Shown one piece after another: positions 16,697-24,356 of a DNA stretch of 37,583 bases; within the stretch, counting starts at the first letter, position 1, and every line of letters begins with the position of its first letter. The notes under the pieces were generated by a model. The model was not told the DNA's origin and did not search any database. It saw only the letters and a program-made list of their open reading frames with translations. The translations under genes were made by a program, and so were the position numbers. Source of the stretch: JAFDWI01 sp040255345 (GTDB taxonomy: Bacteria; Actinomycetota; Acidimicrobiia; Acidimicrobiales; Iamiaceae); assembly GCA_040255345.1 (NCBI GenBank), contig JBDZUV010000015.1, positions 1 to 37,583 on the forward strand, given 5' to 3'.

Positions 16697-16719
16697 CGAC
16701 ACACCCGTCGGGTGCGTCG
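16697..16719. terminator. Candidate terminator hairpin after era
   Basis: CACCCG-T-CGGGTG (16702-16714) extends after one mismatch by four more pairs (CGAC/GTCG) to 16697-16719. It lies about 70 bp beyond the era stop on the minus strand, in the gap before the Ski2-like gene. No T-run follows. Confidence 0.4.
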
Positions 16720-16787
16720 AAGACGAGCACGCCGCACGGCACGAGGAGGGTCGGCACCGCGAACGACATTCGTCGGGTGACGCGGCA

Positions 16788-17648
16788 CTAGAGGCCCAGC
16801 CGGTCGAAACGCTCCGGGTGGCGTTGCCAGTTCCTGTCGACCTTGACGAACAGTTCCAGATACACGTCGGGGTCGAGCTGGGCGCGGGCCCGCTTGCCGA
16901 CCTCGGCGAGTACCGAGCCGCCGTGGCCGATCACGATGCCCTTCTGGGATTCCCGCTCGACGAGGATCTCGCAACGGATGCGCTTGCCCTCCCATTCGGT
17001 GACCCGGGTCGCGACCGAGTGGGGCACCTCTTCACGCAGCACCGCCAACAACTGTTCGCGCACCAGCTCGGCGACCCAGGTCGCATCGGGTACGTCGGTG
17101 ACCTGGTCACGTGGGTAGTACGGCGGTCCTTCGGGCATGCGATCGACGAGTGCATCGACCAGGCCCGCGACCCCTTCACCGGTGACCGCGGAGACCGGAA
17201 AGTACGCGTCGGCGTCCAGGGTGCCGGCGGCGCCGAGCTGCGCGACGACCTCCGCTCGCCGGGCGATGTCGCACTTGTTCACGACCACGATGGCATCGGA
17301 CGGGAGCCGGTCAGCCACGAACCGGTCGCCCCTCCCCAGCGGTGCGGTGGCGTCGATGACCAGACACGCGACGTCGACGTCCGCGATCTCGGCGGTGGCC
17401 GTCGCATTCAGGTGTTCGCCCAACGGGGTGCGGGGCTTGTGGATGCCCGGGGTGTCGACGAACACGATCTGGGTGTCGAAGCCGGTCACCGCATCGGCGG
17501 CATCGAGGTGCAACACGCCACGCACCGCGTGACGCGTGGTCTGGGCCTTGTCGGAGGTGATCGACGCCTTGGTACCCAGGATGCGATTCAACAAGGTGGA
17601 CTTGCCCACGTTCGGGCGGCCGACGAGGGTGACGAAGCCGCTTCTCAC
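16788..17648 (-). CDS. era: GTPase Era
   Basis: Ras-like GTPase with a KH RNA-binding domain, which binds 16S rRNA and promotes 30S subunit maturation. The 286-residue protein has G1 GRPNVGKST, the Era-specific ITSDKAQTTRHAVRG switch, G3 DTPGIHKP, G4 NKCD and a G5-region VSAVTGEG. The C-terminal KH domain contains VERESQKGIVIGHGGSVL. The GTG start overlaps the corC stop in a GTGA quartet, so translation is coupled. It is the last gene of the phoH-ybeY-corC-era operon. Confidence 0.97.
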   Translation of the reverse strand: MRSGFVTLVGRPNVGKSTLLNRILGTKASITSDKAQTTRHAVRGVLHLDAADAVTGFDTQIVFVDTPGIHKPRTPLGEHLNATATAEIADVDVACLVIDATAPLGRGDRFVADRLPSDAIVVVNKCDIARRAEVVAQLGAAGTLDADAYFPVSAVTGEGVAGLVDALVDRMPEGPPYYPRDQVTDVPDATWVAELVREQLLAVLREEVPHSVATRVTEWEGKRIRCEILVERESQKGIVIGHGGSVLAEVGKRARAQLDPDVYLELFVKVDRNWQRHPERFDRLGL

Positions 17649-18985
17649 CTCGTGGGTTCCCTGGCGACCCCGTTGGACCTCTCGCCGGTCTCGGTGACGT
17701 CGGGATCATCGGTGTCGTCTTCGTCACGTGCGACGATCCGCACCCGCTGGATGCGACGACCCTGCATCCGTTCGACCCGCAGTTCATAGCCGGGGACCTT
17801 CACGATCTCTCCGCCCACGGGCACACGTCCGAGGCTGGTGAAGATCAGACCTCCGACCGAGTTCCAGTCGCCGCTGGGGAGTTCCCCGTCGAGGACGTCG
17901 TTCGCGTCGTCGATCGACAGGCGACCGTCGACGCGCAGGATCCCACCAGGCAGGGGTTCGACCAGCGGGTCCTCCACGTCGAACTCGTCGACGATCTCGC
18001 CGACCAGTTCCTCGATGAGATCCTCGAGGGTGACCAGTCCCGACGTCGAGCCGTATTCGTCGACGACGATCGCCATGTGGAACTTCTCGTGCTGCATCTC
18101 GGGCAACAGCTCGGCGACCCGCTTTGCTTCGGGGACGAACCTGGCGGGACGCACGATCTCCGCGACCGAGGTATCCGAGCGGTCGTTGCGTTCGGCCCGC
18201 ATGAGGTCGCGGGCATACAGGATCCCGACGATGTCATCGGGATCGACCCGGTGGATGGGAATCCGGCTGTAGCCGTTCAACAGGACGATCTCCATCGCAT
18301 CCGCGACCCGGGTCCCGGCCTCGATGGTGATCATGTCGGGCCGCGGCACCATCACCTCCTTCGTGAGCGTGTCACCGAACTCGATGACCCGGGTGATGTA
18401 GGCCCGCTCGTCGGCCTCGATGACCGAATGCTCGGCCGCCTCATCGGCCATGGCCAACAGCTCTTCTTCGGACACGAACGGCCCCTGTTCGAGTCCTTTG
18501 CCCGGTAACAGCACGTTGGTGACACCGATGAGTCCCCGGGCTACCACCCGGAGTGGCCAGAACCGGGCGAGACCCCAGATCGGTCCCGCACTGCGAAGCG
18601 CGGCCTCGTCGGTGTGCTGCAGCGCCCAGGTCTTGGGAGCGGCCTCGGACAGGACGAACACCAATCCGACGTTGATGATCAGAGCGATGATCACGCCGGC
18701 CGCGCCGAAGAGCCGTTCGGCGACGATCGTGGTCAGGGCGGTCTGGACGGTCTGACAGATCAGGACGACCAGCAACAACGAGTTCAGGAACGACGCCGGA
18801 TCCTCGACGAGTTGGCGGAGCCGTTTGGAACCTCGCCGACCGGATTCGTCGTGGGCGATCGCGCGGTTGCGGTTCATGCGGGTCAGTGACGTCTCGGCGA
18901 GCGCGAGAAATCCCTGGATCGCCAGGAGCACGACGATCACGCTGATGATGAGGACGTCGACGCTCGAGAACTGAGCGAGGATCAT
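17645..18985 (-). CDS. corC: CNNM/CorC-type membrane transporter protein
   Basis: A 446-residue protein with the hemolysin-C/CorC layout. The N-terminal DUF21 (CNNM) membrane domain has about four helices in residues 8-150 (IISVIVVLLAIQGFLALAETS first; GVIIALIINVGLVFVLSEAAPK later). A CBS pair follows (VMVPRPDMITI; YSRIPIHRVDPDDIVGILYARDL; MAIVVDEYGSTSGLVTLEDLIEE), then a C-terminal CorC/HlyC domain. Characterised CNNM-type proteins are linked to Mg2+ (and Co2+) export. The ATG at 18985 overlaps the ybeY stop by one base (TGATG); an upstream extension would sit inside ybeY and is rejected. Confidence 0.93.
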   Translation of the reverse strand: MILAQFSSVDVLIISVIVVLLAIQGFLALAETSLTRMNRNRAIAHDESGRRGSKRLRQLVEDPASFLNSLLLVVLICQTVQTALTTIVAERLFGAAGVIIALIINVGLVFVLSEAAPKTWALQHTDEAALRSAGPIWGLARFWPLRVVARGLIGVTNVLLPGKGLEQGPFVSEEELLAMADEAAEHSVIEADERAYITRVIEFGDTLTKEVMVPRPDMITIEAGTRVADAMEIVLLNGYSRIPIHRVDPDDIVGILYARDLMRAERNDRSDTSVAEIVRPARFVPEAKRVAELLPEMQHEKFHMAIVVDEYGSTSGLVTLEDLIEELVGEIVDEFDVEDPLVEPLPGGILRVDGRLSIDDANDVLDGELPSGDWNSVGGLIFTSLGRVPVGGEIVKVPGYELRVERMQGRRIQRVRIVARDEDDTDDPDVTETGERSNGVAREPTR

Positions 18986-19530
18986 CAGGGGATCTCCGTT
19001 CCGGCGCCCACCGGCCGGTGCACGATGGCGAGCACCCGGGCTTCTTCGGCCCGCATCGCGCGCGCCTCGTCGCGCGACGCGTGATCCCACCCCAGCACGT
19101 GGAGGGTGCCGTGCACGCACAGCAGGGCCATTTCGTCTGCGAAGGTGCCCGCATGTTGCGGTGCGTTCGCCGCGGCGACCGCGGGACAGATCACGAGGTC
19201 ACCGAGAAGACGGGGCGCACCCGGCACGATCGGATCGGCCGCATCGGGCTCTTCGAGCGGGAACGACAGCACATCGGTCGGTCCGGTACCACCCAGGTGC
19301 TCACGATTCAGTGCGGCGATCGTGTCCTGGTCGACCAGGGTCACCGACAACTCGGCACGACCGGTGACCCCGAGCGCTCCGAGGGTCGCCTCGACGAGCG
19401 CGCCGAGCGCGTCGGTGTCGACGCTGGGGCGACTATCCGGAGGGCGATCGTCAGAGACGATCGCCCGGGGCCTTTCGTCGGTCCGCACGTCGCGTCCGGG
19501 CGGGAGCGGAGCAGTCGTCGGGGAGGTCAT
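18985..19530 (-). CDS. ybeY: Endoribonuclease YbeY
   Basis: Single-strand-specific metal-dependent endoribonuclease involved in 16S rRNA 3'-end maturation and ribosome quality control. The 181-residue protein carries the zinc motif HGTLHVLGWDH (H140, H144, H150) and the upstream TDVLSFPLEE and LGDLVICP motifs. It has an N-terminal extension of roughly 35 low-complexity residues compared with the family; an internal start cannot be excluded. It is 8 nt downstream of phoH and overlaps corC by one base, the usual phoH-ybeY-corC-era arrangement. Confidence 0.95.
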   Translation of the reverse strand: MTSPTTAPLPPGRDVRTDERPRAIVSDDRPPDSRPSVDTDALGALVEATLGALGVTGRAELSVTLVDQDTIAALNREHLGGTGPTDVLSFPLEEPDAADPIVPGAPRLLGDLVICPAVAAANAPQHAGTFADEMALLCVHGTLHVLGWDHASRDEARAMRAEEARVLAIVHRPVGAGTEIP

Positions 19531-19538
19531 CGCGGCAC

Positions 19539-20489
19539 TCAGTCCCCCACCTCGGCTTTGGCGTAGGCGTCGACGATGTCCTGGACGATGCGGTGGCGGA
19601 CCACGTCACGGCTCGACAGGTGCACGAAGTCGATGCCTTCGATGTGGCCGAGCACCCGTTCGAGACCGACCAGTCCACTGCGCCCACCGGCGACGTCGAC
19701 CTGGGTCATGTCTCCGGTCACCACCGCCCGTGACGAGAACCCGATGCGGGTCAGGAACATCTTCATCTGTTCATTGGTGGTGTTCTGGGCCTCGTCGAGG
19801 ATGATGAAACTGCGGTTCAGCGTGCGGCCACGCATGAAGGCGAGCGGAGCGACCTCGACCGCGTCGCGTTCGATGAGACGCGCGAGACCCTCGGGTTCAC
19901 AGAAGTCGGTCAAGGCGTCGTACAGCGGACGCAGGTACGGGTCGACCTTGGCCATCAGATCACCGGGCAGGAAACCGAGGCGCTCCCCGGCTTCGACGGC
20001 AGGACGGCACAACACGATGCGATCGACGATCTTGGCGTTGAGCGCGTGGACCGCGGAGGCCACGGCCAGCCAGCTCTTGCCGGTGCCCGCCGGCCCGATC
20101 CCGAAGGTGATGATGTTGGAGGCGATCGCATCGACATAGCGTTTCTGGCCGGCGGACTTGGGCCGCACGGTCCGCCCGCCCGGCGCGTGGAGGACATCGG
20201 TTGCGAACACGGTGAAAGGCTCTTCTCCCTCACGCACCAGGTCGATCGAGCGGTCGACGGTCGCCGCGTCGAGATGCTGGCCCGCTTCGACCAGATCGAG
20301 CAGCGAGCGAAAGAGCAGCGCGATCGTCTCGGCTTCGTCGCCGTCGATCGTGATCACGTTGCCCCGTACCGACACCGCCGTCGCGCCGAAGGCGGCCTCG
20401 ATCTGTCGAAGGAACGCGTCGGCCGGCCCCACGAGGGCGGCGACCTCGTGGGGGTCCTGAACGGTCAGTTCGATACGGGACGTACTCAC
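19539..20489 (-). CDS. phoH: PhoH-family ATPase
   Basis: PhoH-like P-loop NTPase of 316 residues, first gene of the ybeY-corC-era operon, so probably tied to RNA metabolism and ribosome assembly. Walker A is GPAGTGKS (132-139) and Walker B FIILDEAQN. The sensor region FLTRIGFSSRAVVTGDMTQVD and the substrate loop VLCRPAVEAGERLGFLPGD are diagnostic. The N-terminal ~100 residues form the usual KH-like segment. The start is a GTG immediately following a perfect inverted repeat that contains the likely -10 box (TACGCT, 20499-20504). Confidence 0.95.
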   Translation of the reverse strand: MSTSRIELTVQDPHEVAALVGPADAFLRQIEAAFGATAVSVRGNVITIDGDEAETIALLFRSLLDLVEAGQHLDAATVDRSIDLVREGEEPFTVFATDVLHAPGGRTVRPKSAGQKRYVDAIASNIITFGIGPAGTGKSWLAVASAVHALNAKIVDRIVLCRPAVEAGERLGFLPGDLMAKVDPYLRPLYDALTDFCEPEGLARLIERDAVEVAPLAFMRGRTLNRSFIILDEAQNTTNEQMKMFLTRIGFSSRAVVTGDMTQVDVAGGRSGLVGLERVLGHIEGIDFVHLSSRDVVRHRIVQDIVDAYAKAEVGD

Positions 20490-20516
20490 GCACCCACCAG
20501 CGTAGATGGTGGGTGC
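20490..20516. promoter_or_regulatory. Perfect inverted repeat filling the gap before phoH
   Basis: GCACCCACCA (20490-20499) and TGGTGGGTGC (20507-20516) are exact reverse complements around a 7-nt centre. The repeat begins at the base after the glycosyltransferase stop (20517-20519, minus strand) and ends at the base before the phoH GTG. The centre and one arm base hold TACGCT (20499-20504, minus), a -10 candidate 9 nt from the GTG. It can act as a terminator for the upstream gene and as the promoter or operator for phoH. Confidence 0.65.
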
Positions 20517-21752
20517 TCACCAGGACGACGAATTCTTCCGGCCCGAGGTGGCCCGGCCCCGACTGTGCCGCCGGGTGGTGCCGGGTTGCGGACGCACTCG
20601 ACCGAATCGACCTTCGGTTTCGCGCCCGATGACGCTCCGGTAGAGGGCGGCCTGCCGGGCGGCGATGCGCTCCCAGGAGAAATCCCGGGCCCGCGCGAGC
20701 CCACGTGTGCGGAGTTCGGCCCGCAGCGTCGGTTCGTCTCGGATCCGCTTCATCGCCCTGGTCAACTGCATCGCATCGCCCTGGGGGACGACCAGTGCTG
20801 CATCCGCCGCGACGTCGGGCAGCGAACCACCGTCGGAGACGATCACAGGTGTTCCACATGCCATCGCCTCGACCGCGACCCGTCCGAACTGCTCCTTCCA
20901 CTCCGGCCGGTCGAGCGACGGCACCACGATCGCGTCGAAGCTCCGGTACAGACCGGGCAGATCGTCGTGGGCGCGGTAGCCCTCGACCCGCACTCGGCCG
21001 TCGAGACCCCTTCGACGGATCGCGGCGCGCAGCCGTGGCTCGTCCGGACCGGCCCCCACGAACGTCGCGTCGACCCCGTCGAGCATGGCCAGCGCGCTGA
21101 CCAGGGTGAAGATCCCCTTCTGATCGGTGAACCGGCCCACATACCCGATGCGGAACGACCCGGGCGTCGGCCCACGAGGCTCGTCGGTCGGCCCGATCGG
21201 GCCGACATCGACCCCCAGCCCCAGATTCACCACGTCCGCTGCGAAGCCCTTCGCCTCGAGGACGGTGGCCACGTCATCGTTGCACGAATGCACGGCCGCC
21301 AGCCGGCCGAGTACCCAACGCTCGAACCAACGAAACGGCGGCGGGTAGCGCTTGAGGATGTTCTGGGCGCTGTAACAGACGATCGGCGCCCGGAGACCCG
21401 CGAGTCGGGCCATGGCGACGGTCTCGACGGCGGCAAGTGCCGCGGGTTCCTCATGGAGGTCGAGCAGGTCGACCCGCCGATTGCGGCGCAGTGCCCGCCA
21501 CAGTGGCAACGGCCGGTACCAGAACAGGAACGGGTGCTTCCCGACCGTGGGCACACACTCGACGCGCTCGCCGGGTCTGACATCGAGGTCGACCAGCGCG
21601 CCGCCTTCGTTCCACCGTCGGGGAGCGATCACCGCCGCGTCGACCCCCGCGTCGGCCAGTGCCTCCTCCCGACGACGCCATGCGGTGACGACCGCGGAGT
21701 GGTACACCCGGAGCACCTGCAACGGGCGTCGTTCGAGGTCGCTGCCGGTCAC
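20517..21752 (-). CDS. Glycosyltransferase, GT4 type
   Basis: A 411-residue retaining glycosyltransferase of the GT-B fold. The donor-binding half has GYVGRFTDQKGIFTLVSAL, FVGAGPDEPRLR, VRVEGYRAHDDLPGLYRSFDAIVVPS and the E-x7-E type motif EQFGRVAVEAMACGTPVIVSD. The N-terminal half (LRVYHSAVVTAWRRREEAL, YSAQNI) is acceptor-binding. Sugar and acceptor cannot be assigned. The start is the GTG at 21752, overlapping the stop of the ligase gene by GTGA; the open frame further upstream is the shadow of that gene. The C-terminal ~25 residues are Arg/Ser-rich. Forms an operon with the ligase gene. Confidence 0.88.
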   Translation of the reverse strand: MTGSDLERRPLQVLRVYHSAVVTAWRRREEALADAGVDAAVIAPRRWNEGGALVDLDVRPGERVECVPTVGKHPFLFWYRPLPLWRALRRNRRVDLLDLHEEPAALAAVETVAMARLAGLRAPIVCYSAQNILKRYPPPFRWFERWVLGRLAAVHSCNDDVATVLEAKGFAADVVNLGLGVDVGPIGPTDEPRGPTPGSFRIGYVGRFTDQKGIFTLVSALAMLDGVDATFVGAGPDEPRLRAAIRRRGLDGRVRVEGYRAHDDLPGLYRSFDAIVVPSLDRPEWKEQFGRVAVEAMACGTPVIVSDGGSLPDVAADAALVVPQGDAMQLTRAMKRIRDEPTLRAELRTRGLARARDFSWERIAARQAALYRSVIGRETEGRFGRVRPQPGTTRRHSRGRATSGRKNSSSW

Positions 21753-23083
21753 ACCGAAACTCGCACGCGAGCGGCCGCTGTCTCGCGTTGCTCGACGACG
21801 CTCGAGGCGCCGACCGCCAACCCCAGAATCAGGAACGGCAGCGTGTTCGGTCCGGCAACCCAGAAGATGTCGAACAGGTCGGCGATGATCCTGGCGAGGA
21901 GGACATAGAAGGCCAACTCGCCCAATGGGGGTGGCGCCCGGCGGGCCACGCCCAGGAAGGTCCACAACAGGACGGCGAACGCCACGAGCCCGATGATCCC
22001 GTCACCTGCCAGCTCGTCGAGGACGAGATTGTGCGGTTCGCCGGTGGGCGCATCGGCCTGGCGGAACCATTTGGGCCCGGCACCCACGATCGGGTTCGGC
22101 ATGATCACGTCGTCGATGACCGCTTCATAGGTGGTCTTCCGTGAGCCCACCGATCCGAACTTGTATTTCGAGCCCGAGTGTTCTGCCGCCTCGTGTTGAT
22201 AGCTGATGACCATCGCCGTGCCCACGCCCGCCCCGAGGAGCAACACCAGCGGGAGCAGCCGCCACACCCGGCGCCCCTGGCGTGCCCAGGTGCTTCGCAT
22301 CAGGAAAACCAGCACGACCGCACCGAAGGCGATGGCGGCACCCCTGGACTGTGTCGCGGTCAGACCCCCGAGGAGCACCGCAGCGATGACCGGCGTGAGC
22401 CACGATGGCCAGCGCAGGTACCTCCTTCCGAAGTACAGGCACAGCACGCTGCCCACGAGCAGCGAACCACTCGCGTTCTTCTGCATGCCGAGCGCATACG
22501 CAGGCTCGAGGTCGTTCGAGAGCGTGTCGACGATCGCGGCGATCGCCACGACACACGCTGCCAGGATCAGCGCCCGCAACGCCGGCGTCACCTTGTTCCG
22601 CTGCACCACGGCGGCCCCGATGCAGACGGCCCCCACCGTCATCACGAAGCGATGCGCGACTTCGACCGCGCCGGAAACCGTCGGGTGTGCCACGACCGCG
22701 ATGCTCACCACGGCGGAATAGCCGAGCGCGACCAGCAGCACCCGCCGAAACGCATTGGAACGCCACGGAACCGACGGGAAGGCCGCGAGGATACCGAGAA
22801 ACGTCATCAGGTCCGCGATGCTCAAGTCGATCGCTGCAGGACCCACCCGCCGGATCGCAAAGGTCGCGGGGAAGGCCGAGACGACGATCAGCGTCGGCCA
22901 GATGACGCAGGCGACGAGCGCCAGCACTCCGAGGATCACCGCGACAGCCATCATCATCGAAGACGTCGCCACCCAGGCCAGCGCGAACTCGACCGCGGCG
23001 ACGAATCCGACGAGCACCGCGGGGCGCGCGTCGGAAGGCGTGCTCGACCGCGCGTGACGGCCGCCTGACGTGGACATCGACAT
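21749..23083 (-). CDS. O-antigen ligase/polymerase-like membrane protein
   Basis: A 444-residue polytopic membrane protein with about ten to twelve hydrophobic helices and a large extracytoplasmic loop (roughly 300-360, HEAAEHSGSKYKFGSVGSRKTTYEAVID ... GEPHNLVLDELAGDG). This matches the Wzy_C/WaaL-like family (GAGPKWF ... PHN motif). Such proteins polymerise or transfer lipid-linked glycans outside the membrane. The ATG at 23083 follows GGAGGAGG by 12 nt; a second ATG lies at 23077. The TAGCAT box at 23122-23127 makes longer N-termini unlikely. The stop overlaps the glycosyltransferase start (GTGA). Confidence 0.83.
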   Translation of the reverse strand: MSMSTSGGRHARSSTPSDARPAVLVGFVAAVEFALAWVATSSMMMAVAVILGVLALVACVIWPTLIVVSAFPATFAIRRVGPAAIDLSIADLMTFLGILAAFPSVPWRSNAFRRVLLVALGYSAVVSIAVVAHPTVSGAVEVAHRFVMTVGAVCIGAAVVQRNKVTPALRALILAACVVAIAAIVDTLSNDLEPAYALGMQKNASGSLLVGSVLCLYFGRRYLRWPSWLTPVIAAVLLGGLTATQSRGAAIAFGAVVLVFLMRSTWARQGRRVWRLLPLVLLLGAGVGTAMVISYQHEAAEHSGSKYKFGSVGSRKTTYEAVIDDVIMPNPIVGAGPKWFRQADAPTGEPHNLVLDELAGDGIIGLVAFAVLLWTFLGVARRAPPPLGELAFYVLLARIIADLFDIFWVAGPNTLPFLILGLAVGASSVVEQRETAAARVRVSV

Positions 23084-23121
23084 GGACTGGGGTGGCCTCC
23101 TCCCGGGACGTGCAGCGGGCA

Positions 23122-23127
23122 ATGCTA
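23122..23127 (-). promoter_or_regulatory. Candidate -10 box of the ligase-glycosyltransferase operon
   Basis: TAGCAT on the minus strand would start a leader of about 30 nt that contains the GGAGGAGG ribosome binding site before ATG 23083. The -35 is not recognisable. Confidence 0.4.
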
Positions 23128-23195
23128 GTGCTGGTCACGATGTGGGCGTACCCTCCGAAGAATCCCCGACCCAGGGTGCGCCGGGGCGACCCGGG

Positions 23196-23201
23196 TAGCC
23201 T
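23196..23201 (+). promoter_or_regulatory. Candidate -10 box of the second glycosyltransferase gene
   Basis: TAGCCT lies 29 nt before the GTG at 23231 and is divergent from the ligase promoter. The intervening leader has no strong ribosome binding site. Confidence 0.3.
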
Positions 23202-23230
23202 CGGCCGGCCGATCCTCTGAGAGTCTCCAG

Positions 23231-24277
23231 GTGCACATCCGTCATCTCGTCTGTACCGACAACTTCGCCGGTGTCGAACGCTACGTCGCCACCACGTCGA
23301 CCGAACTCGCCAGGCGGGGACACGACCTGGAGGTGTTCGGCGGCGAAGTCGAGGCGATGACCGCGTCGTTGGCGGGCACCGGAGTCACCTTCGTCGAGGC
23401 TCCCGGCCCGTCAGCAGCGTTCCGGGCGACGCGACGAGCCCCGAGCCCCGACATCGTCCATGCGCACATGACCGGCGCCGATCTCGTCGCGATCGCGACC
23501 CGCCCACTGACCCGGGCCCCCGTCGTGTCCACACTGCACTTCGCACGGCCCCGTGGGCACGACCGGTTCACCCGTGGGGCCTACTCGGCGATACCACGGC
23601 TCGTCACCGTCGAGATCGCGATCAGCCGGTTCGTGGCCGACAACGCCGGCGGTCGACCCGTGGTCATCCTCAACGGTGTGCCGGTACCCGCGGACACGCC
23701 GACGGGAGCAGCCAGGGCCGAGGTCGTCCTCGCCGCGCAACGCCTGGAATCCGAAAAGGCCACCGTCGTGGCCCTGCAGGCGTTCGCGTCATCGGGCCTC
23801 ACCGATCGGGGTTGGGAACTTCATCTGGCCGGCGAAGGGTCACAACGAGAGCACCTCGAACGCCAGGCGGCCACCCTGGGAATCGGCGCATCGACGCGGT
23901 TCCTCGGTCGGGTCGCGGACCTCGACCGTCGGATGGCCGAAGCATCGCTGCTGCTCGCGACCGCTCCCGCCGAGCCATTCGGGCTCAGCGTGGTCGAGGC
24001 CATGGCCGCCGGCCTTCCCGTGATCGCCGCAGACGGCGGCGCCCATCGCGAGACGATCGGATCGGCCACTCCCGAAACCCTGTTTCCATCCGGCGACGCC
24101 GCGGCCGCTGGAGCCCTCCTGCGACGATTCGCCGACGACCGGGCGGCGCGCGACGATCTCGCGGCCCGGGGACGACTGCGCCACGCCGAGGCGTTCACGA
24201 TCGAAGCACACGTCGACGCGCTCGAAGCGCTCTACACCCGGATCACCGCGCCGCGGGAACGCAGAGGGGCCCGTTGA
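23231..24277 (+). CDS. Glycosyltransferase, GT4 type
   Basis: A 348-residue GT-B retaining glycosyltransferase. The N-terminus MHIRHLVCTDNFAGVERYVATTSTELARRGHDLEVFGG has the usual acceptor-side glycine-rich turn, and DIVHAHMTGADLVAIA follows. The donor domain has AAQRLESEKATVVALQAF, HLAGEGSQREHLE, FLGRVADLDRRMAEASLLL and the catalytic E-x7-E (EPFGLSVVE). The start is a GTG at 23231. It lies between the divergent ligase operon and the BY-kinase gene, so it belongs to the same surface-glycan locus. Donor and acceptor are unknown. Confidence 0.88.
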   Translation: MHIRHLVCTDNFAGVERYVATTSTELARRGHDLEVFGGEVEAMTASLAGTGVTFVEAPGPSAAFRATRRAPSPDIVHAHMTGADLVAIATRPLTRAPVVSTLHFARPRGHDRFTRGAYSAIPRLVTVEIAISRFVADNAGGRPVVILNGVPVPADTPTGAARAEVVLAAQRLESEKATVVALQAFASSGLTDRGWELHLAGEGSQREHLERQAATLGIGASTRFLGRVADLDRRMAEASLLLATAPAEPFGLSVVEAMAAGLPVIAADGGAHRETIGSATPETLFPSGDAAAAGALLRRFADDRAARDDLAARGRLRHAEAFTIEAHVDALEALYTRITAPRERRGAR

Positions 24278-24313
24278 CCTCGGGCGACCCCCTGGATCGC
24301 GTCGCCCGCGTTC

Positions 24314-24319
24314 TAGAAT
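24314..24319 (+). promoter_or_regulatory. Candidate -10 box of the BY-kinase gene
   Basis: TAGAAT matches TANNNT well. A transcript starting about 7 nt later would include GGAGGG (24337-24342) before ATG 24357 but not the ATG at 24318, favouring the later start. Confidence 0.4.
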
Positions 24320-24356
24320 GGCCGGTCTGTCCGCTGGAGGGATCAGACAGCCGCTC

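Noticed and set aside
13992..17789. A 1265-codon open frame on the plus strand opposite the Ski2-like, era and corC genes
   Set aside because: It is antisense to three recognised genes and its translation is Arg/Gly/His-rich without any family motif; long antisense frames are expected at this GC content.
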